Positions 42,835 to 54,418 are shown, counted from the first letter of the stretch. The stretch: 64,000 bases of DNA from Frondihabitans australicus (GCF_003634555.1 NZ_RBKS01000001.1:2294001-2358000); one strand, 5' to 3'. The notes: generated from the sequence alone by a model not told the origin. A program made the numbers and translations.

Positions 42835-43650
42835 TCAGCGCGCGGCGAGCGCCCCCTGGTAGAGGTCGCGCTTGGACAGCCCGGTCGCCTCGGCGACGTC
42901 CGCCGCAGCCTCTTTCAGGCGGTCGCCGGACGCAACGGCCGCGAGCACCTGCGCGACTCCGGCCGCGAGGTCGAACTCCCTGGCAGGCGCGCCTTCCACG
43001 ACCAGGCAGATCTCGCCCCGGACCCCGTCGGCGGCCCAGTCGGCGAGCTCGCGCGCGGTGCCTCGGCGGACCTCCTCGTGGAGCTTCGTGAGCTCGCGGC
43101 AGACCACGGCCCGGCGGGCGTCGCCGAGCTCCTGCGCCAGATCGGCCAGCGAGTCGGCGAGACGGTGCGGCGACTCGAAGAAGACGAGGGTGCGTCGCTC
43201 GTCGGCGAGGTCGCGCAGGGCCTTGCGGCGGTCGCCGGGCTTGCGCGGCAGGAACCCCTCGAACGCGAAGCGGTCGGTCGGCAAGCCGGAGACGGCGAGC
43301 GCGGTGAGGACGGCGCTCGGACCGGGGATGGCCGTGACGGTCACGCCGGCAGCGGCAGCGGCCTCGACGAGCGGGAACCCGGGGTCGCTGATCGCCGGCA
43401 TGCCCGCATCGGTGAGGACGACGACGTCGGCCTCGCGGGCGAGCTCGACGACCTCGGCCGCGCGGTCGCGCTCGTTGTGCTCGTGCAGCGCGAGGAGCCT
43501 CGGCCGGTTCTCGACTCCCAGGGCGCGCATGAGGTGCACGGCCGTCCGCGTGTCCTCGGCGGCGACGATCTCGGCGTTCGACAGCACCTCGATCAGCCGT
43601 GCCGAGGCGTCGCCGAGGTTGCCGATGGGCGTTGCCGCGAGAACGATCAC
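42835..43650 (-). CDS. rsmI: 16S rRNA (cytidine 2'-O)-methyltransferase
   Basis: This is a 271-residue RsmI of the tetrapyrrole-methylase fold. It has the N-terminal ATPIGNLGD, the TDAGMPAISDPG signature, IPGPSAVLTALAVSGL and the C-terminal GEICLVVEG. The GTG at 43650 follows a GACAAT -10-like box by 7 bases, so it is probably leaderless. It is divergent from the pmt gene, whose own -10 box is only 39 bases away, so the two promoters share about 60 bases. Confidence 0.93.
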   Translation of the reverse strand: MIVLAATPIGNLGDASARLIEVLSNAEIVAAEDTRTAVHLMRALGVENRPRLLALHEHNERDRAAEVVELAREADVVVLTDAGMPAISDPGFPLVEAAAAAGVTVTAIPGPSAVLTALAVSGLPTDRFAFEGFLPRKPGDRRKALRDLADERRTLVFFESPHRLADSLADLAQELGDARRAVVCRELTKLHEEVRRGTARELADWAADGVRGEICLVVEGAPAREFDLAAGVAQVLAAVASGDRLKEAAADVAEATGLSKRDLYQGALAAR

Positions 43651-43712
43651 GAGATCATTGTCCCCGGTTCTGGTGCGGTTTCCCGCAGAGGAAGCACCCC
43701 TACGATGGCCTG

Positions 43713-45455
43713 GTGACCCCGAGCCCCGACGACTTCGACGCGATCGTGGGCTCGCGGACCCCCGTCGAGTCGGGTGGCGGCCCGTCGTCGGCTCCGGCTC
43801 CGACTCCGACTCCGGCTCCGGTCGCAGGAGCAGCGGCACAGCCCGTCGCCCTCGCGCCCGAGCCGCGCCACGCCCTCCCGGCCGAACCCCACCGCCTCAC
43901 TCTCCTCGACGAGTGGTGGGGGCGCGTGCTGGCCACGGAGTCCTCCCGGCGACTGTGGGCGGTCCTCGGCCCCGTCTTCGTCACCCTCCTCGCAGCCGTG
44001 CTGCGCCTCTACCACCTGGGGCACCCGCACTCCCTCGTGTTCGACGAGACCTACTACGTCAAGGACGCGTGGTCGCTGCACAGCCTCGGCTACGAGGGCA
44101 CGTGGCCGCAGAACGTCGACGACAGGTTCGCGAACGGCCAGACGAGCCTGTTCACGTCCGCACCCGAGTTCGTGGCGCACCCGCCGCTCGGCAAGTGGCT
44201 CGTCAGCCTCGGCATGGCACTCTTCGGGCCCGACGACCCGGCCGGCTGGCGCTTCAGCGTCGCCGTCGCGGGCATCCTCGCGGTGCTCGTCGTCACCCTC
44301 ATCGCGCGTCACCTGCTGAAGTCGAACCTGCTCGGAGTGCTCGCCGGCTTCTTCATGGCCATCGACGGCCAGGCGATCGTCATGTCGAGGGTGTCGCTGC
44401 TCGACAACTTCGTCATGTTCTTCTCGCTGCTCGGCTTCGGCGCAGTGCTCCTCGACCGATATCAGTCGAAGCGGAGGCTCGACGCCTGGGTGGTGCGGAT
44501 GGACCACGCGGGGCGCGACCTCACCTGGGGCCCGGCGATGTGGTTCCGCCCCTGGCTGATCGTCGCCGGGCTGCTGCTCGGCGCGGCGACGGGCGTGAAA
44601 TGGAACGGCGCCTACTTCCTCGCGATCTTCGCCGTCTACACGATCGTCGTCGACATGGCCGCCCGCCGTCGCGCCGGCGTCGAGTTCTGGGGGTCGGGCA
44701 CCCTGTTCAAGCAGGGTCCGGTCACCTTCGTCCTCATGGTGCCGATCGCCGCGGCGACCTACGTGGCCTGCTGGACGGGCTGGTTCGTCACCAGGGGCGG
44801 CTTCTACCGCGAGTGGGTCGAACAGGGCGGCACCCGCTGGAAGGGCGCGCTGGCCTGGGTGCCCGACGTCGTGCAGAACTGGTGGCATTACCAGGTCGGG
44901 ATGTACGAGTTCAACATCACGCTCGCGACGCCGCACCCCTACCAGGCGAACCCTCTGCTCTGGCTCGTGGTGCAGCGGCCCACGAGCATGTACTACCTCG
45001 GCATCGCCGACGGAACGAGCGGCTGCACCTCGGTCGGCTCGTGCGGGCAGGCGATCGCCGGGATCCCGAACCCCCTCATCTGGTACGGGGCCGTCCTGGC
45101 GTGCCTGTACCTGCTGTACCGCCTCGTCCGCTTCCGCGAGTGGCGCTACGGCCTGATCCTCACGGGGCTCGCCGCGGGCTACCTGCCGTGGATGCTGTAC
45201 ATCCGCCGGACGGTCTTCCAGTTCTACACGATCTCGTTCGAGCCCTACCTCATCCTCGCGCTGGCCGCGGCGCTGGGCGTCGTGCTCGGGAAACGCAGCG
45301 ACGACGTGGTCCGGCGCACCTCGGGGATCCGGGTGGCCGGGATCGTGGTGATCGTGGCGATCCTGCTGACGGTGTTCTACTACCCGATGTGGACGGCCGA
45401 GCAGGAGCCGTTCTTCTACATCAACCTGCACTACTTCGTGCCGAGCTGGAAGTAG
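43713..45455 (+). CDS. pmt: Polyprenyl-phosphate-mannose-protein mannosyltransferase (Pmt)
   Basis: This is a 580-residue GT39 membrane protein that O-mannosylates secreted proteins during Sec export. After a Pro/Ala/Ser-rich cytoplasmic start there are about ten membrane segments. The catalytic acidic pair is in VFDETYYVKDAW, with HPPLGKW downstream in the first loop. The GTG at 43713 sits 7 bases after TACGAT (43701-43706), so a leaderless mRNA is likely. The secreted CWB2 and propeller proteins in this window are plausible substrates (inference). Confidence 0.93.
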   Translation: MTPSPDDFDAIVGSRTPVESGGGPSSAPAPTPTPAPVAGAAAQPVALAPEPRHALPAEPHRLTLLDEWWGRVLATESSRRLWAVLGPVFVTLLAAVLRLYHLGHPHSLVFDETYYVKDAWSLHSLGYEGTWPQNVDDRFANGQTSLFTSAPEFVAHPPLGKWLVSLGMALFGPDDPAGWRFSVAVAGILAVLVVTLIARHLLKSNLLGVLAGFFMAIDGQAIVMSRVSLLDNFVMFFSLLGFGAVLLDRYQSKRRLDAWVVRMDHAGRDLTWGPAMWFRPWLIVAGLLLGAATGVKWNGAYFLAIFAVYTIVVDMAARRRAGVEFWGSGTLFKQGPVTFVLMVPIAAATYVACWTGWFVTRGGFYREWVEQGGTRWKGALAWVPDVVQNWWHYQVGMYEFNITLATPHPYQANPLLWLVVQRPTSMYYLGIADGTSGCTSVGSCGQAIAGIPNPLIWYGAVLACLYLLYRLVRFREWRYGLILTGLAAGYLPWMLYIRRTVFQFYTISFEPYLILALAAALGVVLGKRSDDVVRRTSGIRVAGIVVIVAILLTVFYYPMWTAEQEPFFYINLHYFVPSWK

Positions 45456-45467
45456 CTCCGCCCGCGG

Positions 45468-47033
<1,566 letters not shown>

Positions 47034-47179
47034 GATGACTCCTTCGTCGACGGTGACGGGTCTTCGTGCCTCGCCGGGCCGGCGTCGGGTGGTAGGTCCG
47101 GTGCCGCGGCGGTGCCGATGCACGAATCCTACGAGCGCAGGAGCCGGGGCGCGCCCTTCTCGCAGCAAATCCACCCCCG

Positions 47180-47710
47180 TCACCCGGCCTCGGGCAGACG
47201 CTCGTCGCCGAACTGCGCGTCGTCGGTCGCCGAGTCGACGTCGGGGTCGGCGAAGGCGAAGCCGAGCGATCTGGCGCGGACGCGCGCGGCGTGACGCCGC
47301 CCGGCCTCCGACTCTCGGAAGAGCGCGCCGCGGCGCCGACGGAACGGGTCGGTGCTGCGGGTGTCCCACGCGGCGAGGATCGCGCCGACCGTGTCGGCCG
47401 CGTGCTCGTCGTCGCCCACGGCCCGGAGCCATGCCAGGTGGTCGAGGCCTTCCCGGCAGTGCTCGTCGAAGTCGTCGATCCCCTTCGACGCGATCCGGTC
47501 GAGCCCGGCGCGCTCGATCCAGCCGATGCCCACGAGCCCGTCGATCACCTCGGCGGTGTGCTCGACGGAGAGGCCGAGACGTCGGCTGACGAGGGCGGCC
47601 ACGGCGGACTCGCACGTGTGACCCGAGTTCACGAGATCGAGGGCGAAGACGCAGGCGGGGTCGGTGAGGACGATGAGGGACTGGATACCTGTTGTACGCA
47701 TGGGCGTCAT
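47180..47710 (-). CDS. Hypothetical protein, helical, possible winged helix
   Basis: This is a 176-residue protein with an N-terminal region that could be a small winged helix (ESAVAALVSRRLGLSVEHTAEVIDGLVGIGWIER) and a charged C-terminus rich in Arg and Asp. Starts at 47710 and 47701 are both possible and neither has a ribosome site. A CAGGAT -10-like box is at 47740-47735. It precedes the acyl-CoA synthetase gene on the same strand with a 146-base gap. I do not recognise the family. Confidence 0.55.
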   Translation of the reverse strand: MTPMRTTGIQSLIVLTDPACVFALDLVNSGHTCESAVAALVSRRLGLSVEHTAEVIDGLVGIGWIERAGLDRIASKGIDDFDEHCREGLDHLAWLRAVGDDEHAADTVGAILAAWDTRSTDPFRRRRGALFRESEAGRRHAARVRARSLGFAFADPDVDSATDDAQFGDERLPEAG

Positions 47711-47870
47711 GGTGCGACGAACCGGCCCCGTCGGATCCTGAGACCTGCTCGAACTGTGGAGAACCGGGCAGAGGCGCCCGTTGTGGAGGAGAGACGGGTC
47801 AGCGCTCAGGATCGGCCACAGCCGCTCGGCCACACTGTTCTCCGGCCGCGCTCGATAGACTGGAGGGCTC

Positions 47871-50800
47871 ATGATTCCTGCCATCACGTACCCGCCCGAG
47901 CTGCCGGTCAGCCAGCGTCGCGACGACATCGCCGCGGCGATCCGCGATCACCAGGTCGTGATCGTGGCGGGCGCGACCGGCTCGGGCAAGACGACTCAGC
48001 TGCCGAAGATCTGCCTCGAGCTCGGCCGGGAGATGATCGGCCACACGCAGCCTCGACGCATCGCGGCCCGCAGCGTGGCGGAGCGCATCGCCGAGGAACT
48101 CGGCGTCGAGATGGGCGGCCTCGTGGGCTACCAGGTGCGCTTCACCGACCGGGTCGGCGACGAGACGCGCGTGAAGCTCATGACCGACGGGATCCTGCTC
48201 AACGAGATCCACTTCGACCGCGACCTCACGAAGTACGACACGATCATCATCGACGAGGCGCACGAGCGCAGCCTCACCATCGACTTCCTCATCGGCTACC
48301 TCAAGCAGCTGCTGCCCCGCCGCCCCGATCTGAAGGTGATCATCACCTCGGCGACGATCGACCCCGAGTCGTTCTCGAAGCACTTCGGCGGTGCGCCGAT
48401 CATCGAGGTGTCCGGCCGCACCTACCCGGTGGAGATCCGGTATCGGCCGCTGGTGGCCGACGCCGACGCGGGCGACGACGACCCCGACGACGAGGGCGAG
48501 CAGGGCTCGCCGAGCCGGTCCGACGATAAGGACTATCTGCAAGGCATCAACGACGCCCTCGACGAACTCGCCCGCGAGAGCAACGGCGACGTGCTCGTCT
48601 TCCTCTCCGGCGAGAACGAGATCCGCGACGCCGAGGAGTCGATCCGCGGCCGCAATCTGCCCTACACCGAGGTGCTCCCGCTCTACGGCCGCCTGAGCGC
48701 CGCCGACCAGCACCGCGTCTTCGAGCCGAGCAGCATGGCGGGCGTCCGTCGCCGCATCATCCTGGCCACCAACGTCGCCGAGACGAGCCTCACGGTGCCG
48801 GGCATCCGCTACGTGATCGACGCGGGCACGGCGCGCATCAGCCGCTACTCGACCCGGGCGAAGGTGCAGCGGCTCCCGATCGAGGCCATCTCGCAGGCCA
48901 GCGCTAACCAGCGCTCGGGGCGCTCGGGCCGCACGAGCGACGGCATCGCGATCCGGCTGTACTCCGAGCAGGACTTCGATCGGCGGCCCGAGTTCACCGA
49001 GCCGGAGATCCTGCGCACGAACCTGGCCGCGGTGATCCTGCAGATGATCTCGCTCGGCCTCGGCGACATCGCCAGGTTCCCGTTCCTCCAGCCGCCCGAC
49101 AGCCGCGGCATCAAGGACGGCCTCGACCTCCTGCGCGAGCTCGGCGCCGTCCACACGAAGGCGAACGGCGACCCGGTGGCGACGCGCATCGGCCGTCAGA
49201 TCACGCGGCTGCCGATCGACCCGCGCCTGGCGCGCATGGTGCTCGAGTCGAAGCAGCACGGCACGACCCGCGAGGTCATGGCGATCGTGGCCGCCCTCAG
49301 CATCCAGGATCCCCGAGAGCGCCCGCTCGAGAAGCGCCCGCAGGCCGATCAGCAGCACGCGCGCTTCGTCGATCCGGCCGGCGACTTCATCACGCTGCTG
49401 AATCTCTGGAACTACCTGGAGGACCGCCAGAAGGAGCTCGGCTCCAGCGCCTTCCGACGCCTCTGCCGCGCCGAGTTCCTCAACTACCTCCGGATCCGCG
49501 AGTGGCAGGACGTCTACCGCCAGCTCGTCCGGTCGAGCCGCGACCTCGGTCTCCACGTCGGCGGCCGCTCGACCAACCCCGACGGCATCCACAAGTCCCT
49601 CCTCGCCGGGCTCCTGAGCCAGATCGGCCTCAAGGACGTCCAGAAGAAGGATTACGTCGGCGCCCGCCAGACCCGCTTCGTGATCTTCCCGGGGTCTGCC
49701 CTGGCCAAGAAGCAGCCGAACGCCATCATGAGCGCCGAGCTCGTCGAGACGAGCCGCCTGTTCGCCCGGGTGAACGGCGCCATCGACCCGGCGTGGGCCG
49801 CTCCGATCGCGGGCGACCTCGTCAAGCGCAGCCACTCCGAGCCGCACTGGGAGAAGAAGCAGGGCGCGGTCGTCGCCTTCGAACGCGTCACGCTCTACGG
49901 CGTGCCGATCATCCCGAGGCAGCGGGTGCAGTTCAACCGCATCGACCCGCCGTACGCGCGCGAGCTCTTCATCCGCCACGCCCTCGTCGACGGCGACTGG
50001 GAGTCGCACCAGGCGTTCCAGCAGAAGAACGCCGACCTCATCGACGAGCTCACCGAGCTCGAGGAGCGCACGAGGCGGCGCGACATCCTCGTCGACGGCG
50101 ACGCGGTGTTCGAGTTCTACCAGCGGCGCATCCCGGCCGACGTGTCGACGACGCGCTCGTTCGAGGGCTGGTGGCGGAAGGCGCGCACCGAGACGCCCGA
50201 CCTCCTCACCATGCGCCAGGAGGACCTCCTCGGCGACGACGAACCCGAGGTCGACGAGTCCGCGTACCCGACGACGTGGCGCCAGGGCGACCAGACCCTC
50301 GCCCTGCGGTACCGCTTCGAGCCCGGAACACACGACGACGGTGTCACCGTGCTGGTGCCGCTGCCACTCCTGGCACGCCTGTCGCCGCTCGGCTTCGACT
50401 GGCAGGTGCCCGCGTTCCGCGACGAGCTCGTGCAGGCGATGATCCGCTCGCTGCCGAAGCAGATCCGCAAGAACGTCGTGCCGGCGGGCGACTGGGCGAC
50501 GAAGATCACGGCCGAGCTGCCGGCCGACCCGCCGACGCAGCCCACCGAGCCGTTCGCCGACACCGTCGCGGCCGTCATCAAGCGCCTCGCCTACACCCCG
50601 GTCACCGGCGCCGACTTCGACCTCGCGCGCCTGCCCGCCCACCTGCGCATCACCTTCGCCGTGGTCGACGAGCGATCGCGCGTCGTCGGCATCGACAAAG
50701 ACCTCCGAACCCTGCAGCAGGAGCTCGCGGCAGACACCCGCACCAGCGTCGCCCGCGCCACCGAGCAGCCCGCGGTCGGCCCCTCGATCCAGCAGCGAGG

Positions 50801-51665
50801 TCTCACCCGCTTCGACTTCGACGACCTCCCCGCCTTCGTCGACACGCGTCACGGCGAGACGACGGTCCGCGCCTACCCCGCGATCGTCGACGACGGCGAC
50901 TCGGTTTCGATCCAGCTCATGGCGACCGAGGCCGATCAGCGGATCGCGACGCCGCAGGGCGTCCGGCGGCTGCTCATGCTGGGCACGCCGTCGCCCATCG
51001 CGTACGTGCAGCAGCACCTCACCGCGCCCGAGAAGCTGATCCTCGCCACGAGCCCGTACCAGAACACCGCGGCCCTGTTCGCCGACTGCCTGCAGGCGGT
51101 GGTCGACGACGTCCTCTACCGGGTGAAGCCCGACGGCATGGTCCTCACCCGGAAGGAGTTCGAGACCGTGCGCGACCGCGTGTCGGCCGCCGTCATGGAC
51201 TCCATGTTCCAGACCGTGTCGCTGGTCGCCCGGACGCTCACGGCCGCCCGGGATGCCGACAAGGCGCTGAAGCAGGCGACGAACCTCGCGCTGCTGCCGG
51301 CGCTGACCGACGCGCGCGAGCAGCGCGACCGGCTCCTCTACCCCGGATTCGTGGGGCGGACCGGGCTGCAGCAGCTGCAGCGCGTGCCCGTCTACCTCGT
51401 CGGGATCCAGCGACGGGTCGCGAAGCTGGTCGAGAACCCGGCCCGCGACCGGGCCTGGATGGTCGAGGTCCAGCAGGCGACGAGCAGGTACGTGGATGCG
51501 GGGGGCTCGTTCCCGCCGGAGGTCGCGGCTCCTGCGCCCCTCGTCAGGGCCCGCTGGATGCTCGAGGAGTTCCGCCTGTCGCTCTTCGCACAAGACCTCC
51601 GGCCCAGCGAATCGGTGTCGCTGCAGCGGATCGTCAAGGTGCTTGCCAGCGCTCGGCAGGCCTGA
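47871..51665 (+). CDS. hrpA: ATP-dependent RNA helicase HrpA
   Basis: This is a 1264-residue DEAH-box helicase of full HrpA length. The helicase core has GATGSGKTTQ (Walker A), TQPRRIAARSVAERIAEE, IIIDEAHERS (DEAH), TSATID and QRSGRSGR. The winged-helix, ratchet and OB regions and the long HrpA-specific C-terminal DUF3418 region follow. The ATG at 47871 has GGAGGG upstream. A TAGACT box at 47856-47861 would start the transcript within 3 bases of the ATG, so the ribosome site may not be transcribed. It is divergent from the hypothetical gene. Confidence 0.95.
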   Translation: MIPAITYPPELPVSQRRDDIAAAIRDHQVVIVAGATGSGKTTQLPKICLELGREMIGHTQPRRIAARSVAERIAEELGVEMGGLVGYQVRFTDRVGDETRVKLMTDGILLNEIHFDRDLTKYDTIIIDEAHERSLTIDFLIGYLKQLLPRRPDLKVIITSATIDPESFSKHFGGAPIIEVSGRTYPVEIRYRPLVADADAGDDDPDDEGEQGSPSRSDDKDYLQGINDALDELARESNGDVLVFLSGENEIRDAEESIRGRNLPYTEVLPLYGRLSAADQHRVFEPSSMAGVRRRIILATNVAETSLTVPGIRYVIDAGTARISRYSTRAKVQRLPIEAISQASANQRSGRSGRTSDGIAIRLYSEQDFDRRPEFTEPEILRTNLAAVILQMISLGLGDIARFPFLQPPDSRGIKDGLDLLRELGAVHTKANGDPVATRIGRQITRLPIDPRLARMVLESKQHGTTREVMAIVAALSIQDPRERPLEKRPQADQQHARFVDPAGDFITLLNLWNYLEDRQKELGSSAFRRLCRAEFLNYLRIREWQDVYRQLVRSSRDLGLHVGGRSTNPDGIHKSLLAGLLSQIGLKDVQKKDYVGARQTRFVIFPGSALAKKQPNAIMSAELVETSRLFARVNGAIDPAWAAPIAGDLVKRSHSEPHWEKKQGAVVAFERVTLYGVPIIPRQRVQFNRIDPPYARELFIRHALVDGDWESHQAFQQKNADLIDELTELEERTRRRDILVDGDAVFEFYQRRIPADVSTTRSFEGWWRKARTETPDLLTMRQEDLLGDDEPEVDESAYPTTWRQGDQTLALRYRFEPGTHDDGVTVLVPLPLLARLSPLGFDWQVPAFRDELVQAMIRSLPKQIRKNVVPAGDWATKITAELPADPPTQPTEPFADTVAAVIKRLAYTPVTGADFDLARLPAHLRITFAVVDERSRVVGIDKDLRTLQQELAADTRTSVARATEQPAVGPSIQQRGLTRFDFDDLPAFVDTRHGETTVRAYPAIVDDGDSVSIQLMATEADQRIATPQGVRRLLMLGTPSPIAYVQQHLTAPEKLILATSPYQNTAALFADCLQAVVDDVLYRVKPDGMVLTRKEFETVRDRVSAAVMDSMFQTVSLVARTLTAARDADKALKQATNLALLPALTDAREQRDRLLYPGFVGRTGLQQLQRVPVYLVGIQRRVAKLVENPARDRAWMVEVQQATSRYVDAGGSFPPEVAAPAPLVRARWMLEEFRLSLFAQDLRPSESVSLQRIVKVLASARQA

Positions 51666-51683
51666 CCGATAGCCTGTCCGAAC

Positions 51684-52691
51684 ATGCGAGCAACAGTCAG
51701 AGACGTCGCCGCCCGCGCCGGGGTGAGCCCGAAGACGGTCTCGAACGTCATCAACGGCGTGGTGTTCGTCCGCCCGGAGACGAAGGAGCGCGTCGAGGAG
51801 GCCATCGCCGAGCTGCAGTACGTGCCCAACCTCTCGGCCCGGGGCTTGCGGAACGGGCGCACCGGGGCGATCGCGCTCGCGTTCCCCGACCTCAGCATGG
51901 AGTACAGCGCCGAGATGCTCGACCAGTTCGTCGAGGTCGCGCACGAGAAGGGCTGGTCGATCCAGCTCGAGCAGACGGGCAAACGGCCCGAGCGCGAACT
52001 CGAGCTGCTCTCTCGAGGGCGCGAGCACCTCGTCGACGGGCTCGTGCTCAACCCGACGCGGCTCGAGACGAGCGCCATCGTGGGCGCCGACGCCCTGCCG
52101 CCGGTCGTCGTGATCGGAGAGGTCGAGCAGAACCTCGTCGACCGCGTCGCCCTCGACAGCGTCGCCGCCGCTCGCGACATGACCGCGTACCTCCTCTCTC
52201 TCGGCCATCGGCGGATCGCCGCCGTGGGCACCGTCGGCGACCGTTTCGAGTCGGCGTCGGCCCGCACGCGCACCCTCGGCTATCGGCAGGCGCTCGACGC
52301 CGCGGGCGTTCCCCTCGACCCCGCGCTCGAGATCGACGTCGACTCATGGGCGCCCGGGGCGGCCGGCGAACGGCTGCTGGAGATGCTCGACGCCGGAATC
52401 GAGATCGACGCCGTCTTCTGCTTCACCGACACCATGGCCACCGGCGTGCTCAGCGCCCTCGCCGGGCGCGGCGTCCGTGTGCCCGAAGACCTCTCGGTGG
52501 CGGGCTTCGACGACGTCGCCAGCGGGCGGTACGCGGCGCCTCCCCTCACGACGGTGTCGTTCGACAAGCGGCAGTTCGCCGAGGACACCCTCTCGCTGCT
52601 CGCCGACCGGGTGGCCGACCGATCGCTGCCGCCCCGCGCCCGCGTCGTACCGCACCGCATCGTGCCTCGCGAGAGCACCCGCCCCGCCTGA
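51684..52691 (+). CDS. LacI family regulator, likely of arabinoside use
   Basis: This is a 335-residue LacI/GalR repressor. The N-terminal helix-turn-helix is TVRDVAARAGVSPKTVSNVING, and the hinge NLSARGLRNGRTGAIAL and a periplasmic-binding-type sugar domain follow. The ATG follows TAGCCT (51670-51675) by 9 bases. The GH51 gene lies 182 bases downstream with a TTACAACGATGTAA operator over its -10 box. The same operator occurs at the sugar ABC transporter promoter at 59.9 kb. These are the probable targets, with an arabinose-containing oligosaccharide as inducer (inference). Confidence 0.9.
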   Translation: MRATVRDVAARAGVSPKTVSNVINGVVFVRPETKERVEEAIAELQYVPNLSARGLRNGRTGAIALAFPDLSMEYSAEMLDQFVEVAHEKGWSIQLEQTGKRPERELELLSRGREHLVDGLVLNPTRLETSAIVGADALPPVVVIGEVEQNLVDRVALDSVAAARDMTAYLLSLGHRRIAAVGTVGDRFESASARTRTLGYRQALDAAGVPLDPALEIDVDSWAPGAAGERLLEMLDAGIEIDAVFCFTDTMATGVLSALAGRGVRVPEDLSVAGFDDVASGRYAAPPLTTVSFDKRQFAEDTLSLLADRVADRSLPPRARVVPHRIVPRESTRPA

Positions 52692-52728
52692 GCCGCGGCG
52701 CCTGCATCTACCGCTCCTCTCCTGCTCT

Positions 52729-52786
52729 GCGACAAAACGCGACACCTGCGACGCGGTCGGGCGTCGCGGGTGTCGCGTTTTGTCGC
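52729..52786 (+). terminator. Long perfect hairpin after the LacI gene
   Basis: GCGACAAAACGCGACACC (52729-52746) pairs perfectly with GGTGTCGCGTTTTGTCGC (52769-52786). The inner TGCGACG and CGTCGCG extend the stem to about 25 pairs with an 8-base loop. It stands between the LacI stop and the GH51 promoter and probably isolates the two transcripts. Confidence 0.7.
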
Positions 52787-52805
52787 GGACGGCGCGAAGA
52801 GGCAC

Positions 52806-52835
52806 TTGAACGGGCGCTTTACAACGATGTAATGT
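52806..52835 (+). promoter_or_regulatory. GH51 promoter with LacI-type operator
   Basis: TTGAAC (52806-52811), an 18-base spacer and TAATGT (52830-52835) form a good promoter. The near-palindrome TTACAACGATGTAA (52819-52832, central CG) overlaps the -10 box, as expected of a LacI-family operator. Confidence 0.7.
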
Positions 52836-52873
52836 GAGAGCGAAAGCACGCCACCACGAAGCAACGGAGCTCC

Positions 52874-54409
52874 ATGTCGACCGCACGCATCACCCTCGAT
52901 CGCGACTTCACCATCGGCCCGGTGCCGCGCCGCCTCTTCGGCTCGTTCGTCGAGCACATGGGCCGCTGCGTCTACACCGGCATCTACGAGCCCGGGCATC
53001 CCGAGGCCGACGAGAAGGGCTACCGGCAGGACGTCCTGAAGCTCGTCAAAGAGCTCGGCGCCACCGTCGTACGCTACCCCGGCGGCAACTTCGTCTCCGG
53101 CTACAACTGGGAAGACGGAGTGGGCCCGGTCGAAGGCCGCCCGCGCCGCCTCGACGGCGCCTGGCACACGATCGAGACCAACGCCTTCGGCCTGCACGAG
53201 TTCGTCGACTGGTCGAAGGAGGCCGGCGTCGAGGTGATGGAGGCGATCAACCTCGGCACCCGGGGCGTCGACGCCGCCCGCGAGCTCGTCGAGTACGCCA
53301 ACCACCCCGGTGGCACGGCCCTGAGCGACCGCCGCATCGCGAACGGCGCGAAGGACCCCTTCGACATCAAGCTCTGGTGCCTCGGCAACGAACTCGACGG
53401 CCCCTGGCAGATCGGCCACAAGACCGCCGACGAGTACGGCCGACTGGCGCAGGAGGCCGGCAAGGCGATGCGCTTCGTCGATCCCTCCATCGAGCTGGTC
53501 GCGGTGGGATCGTCGAACTCGGGCATGCCGACCTTCGGCGAGTGGGAGCACACGGTGCTGTCGCACGCCTACGACGAGGTCGACTACATGTCGATGCACG
53601 CCTACTACCAGGAGCACGACGGCGACGCCCTGTCGTTCCTCGCGTCTGCTGTCGATATGGACTACTTCATCGAGTCCGTCGTCGCGACCTGCGACGCCGT
53701 GCGCGCCAAGCGCAAGGCCACGAAGCACATCAACCTCTCGTTCGACGAGTGGAACGTCTGGTACCAGCGCGGCCTCGACACCGACGACCAGCCGCACAAC
53801 GTCTCGAAGGGCTGGGTCGAGCACCCGCGCCTCATCGAGGACGCCTACAACGTCACCGACGCCGTCGTCGTCGGCACCCTGCTCAACTCGCTGCTGCGTC
53901 ACGGCGACCGGGTCTCGATCGCGAACCAGGCTCAGCTGGTCAACGTGATCGCCCCGATCCGCTCGGAGGAGAACGGGCCGGCGTGGCGGCAGTCGATCTT
54001 CTGGCCGTTCGCACGCACCGCGGAGCTCGCAAAGGGTCAGATCCTGCGCACCGCCGTGACGAGCGACCGGGTCGACACCCCGCAGTTCGGCGACGCCGAC
54101 CTCGTCGACGTCTCGAGCACCTACGACGAGGAGGCCGGGCGCGTGGCGCTCTTCCTCGCGAACCGCGGCCTCGACGAGAGCGCCGACGTGTCGATCGACC
54201 TGCGCGGCTTCACGGCCTCGCGCGTCACCCGCGCCGAGGTGCTGCAGATCCCCGAGGGCGGAACGCGCAAGTCCGCCAACACCGAGAGCGAGCAGGATGC
54301 CGTCGGCCTCGCGCCGCTCGACGGCGTGACCCTCGACGGCTCGTCGGCACGCCTCACGCTGCCCGCCCTCTCGTGGGCGGTCGTCGAGCTCGAGGTCGCG
54401 AAGGCCTAG
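52874..54409 (+). CDS. Alpha-L-arabinofuranosidase, GH51
   Basis: This is a 511-residue GH51 enzyme with no signal peptide, so it acts on imported arabino-oligosaccharides. The (beta/alpha)8 catalytic domain has the acid/base Glu173 in GNELDGPWQIGHK and the nucleophile Glu292 in SFDEWNVWYQRG. RYPGGNFVSGYNWEDG is also typical. The C-terminal 120 residues form the usual beta-sandwich. The ATG has CGGAG 4 bases upstream in a 32-base leader. Control by the LacI protein upstream is indicated by the operator over its -10 box. Confidence 0.95.
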   Translation: MSTARITLDRDFTIGPVPRRLFGSFVEHMGRCVYTGIYEPGHPEADEKGYRQDVLKLVKELGATVVRYPGGNFVSGYNWEDGVGPVEGRPRRLDGAWHTIETNAFGLHEFVDWSKEAGVEVMEAINLGTRGVDAARELVEYANHPGGTALSDRRIANGAKDPFDIKLWCLGNELDGPWQIGHKTADEYGRLAQEAGKAMRFVDPSIELVAVGSSNSGMPTFGEWEHTVLSHAYDEVDYMSMHAYYQEHDGDALSFLASAVDMDYFIESVVATCDAVRAKRKATKHINLSFDEWNVWYQRGLDTDDQPHNVSKGWVEHPRLIEDAYNVTDAVVVGTLLNSLLRHGDRVSIANQAQLVNVIAPIRSEENGPAWRQSIFWPFARTAELAKGQILRTAVTSDRVDTPQFGDADLVDVSSTYDEEAGRVALFLANRGLDESADVSIDLRGFTASRVTRAEVLQIPEGGTRKSANTESEQDAVGLAPLDGVTLDGSSARLTLPALSWAVVELEVAKA

Positions 54410-54418
54410 GCACCGACT

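Noticed and set aside
43647-45431. Long minus-strand frame opposite pmt
   Set aside because: It is a His/Glu/Arg-rich shadow with no family features, opposite a clear polytopic mannosyltransferase.
47799-52208. A 1469-codon open frame on the minus strand, antisense to hrpA and the LacI gene
   Set aside because: It is a third-position GC shadow. Its composition is dominated by Asp, Glu, Arg, Val and Gly with no domain, while the plus strand encodes clear HrpA and LacI motifs.
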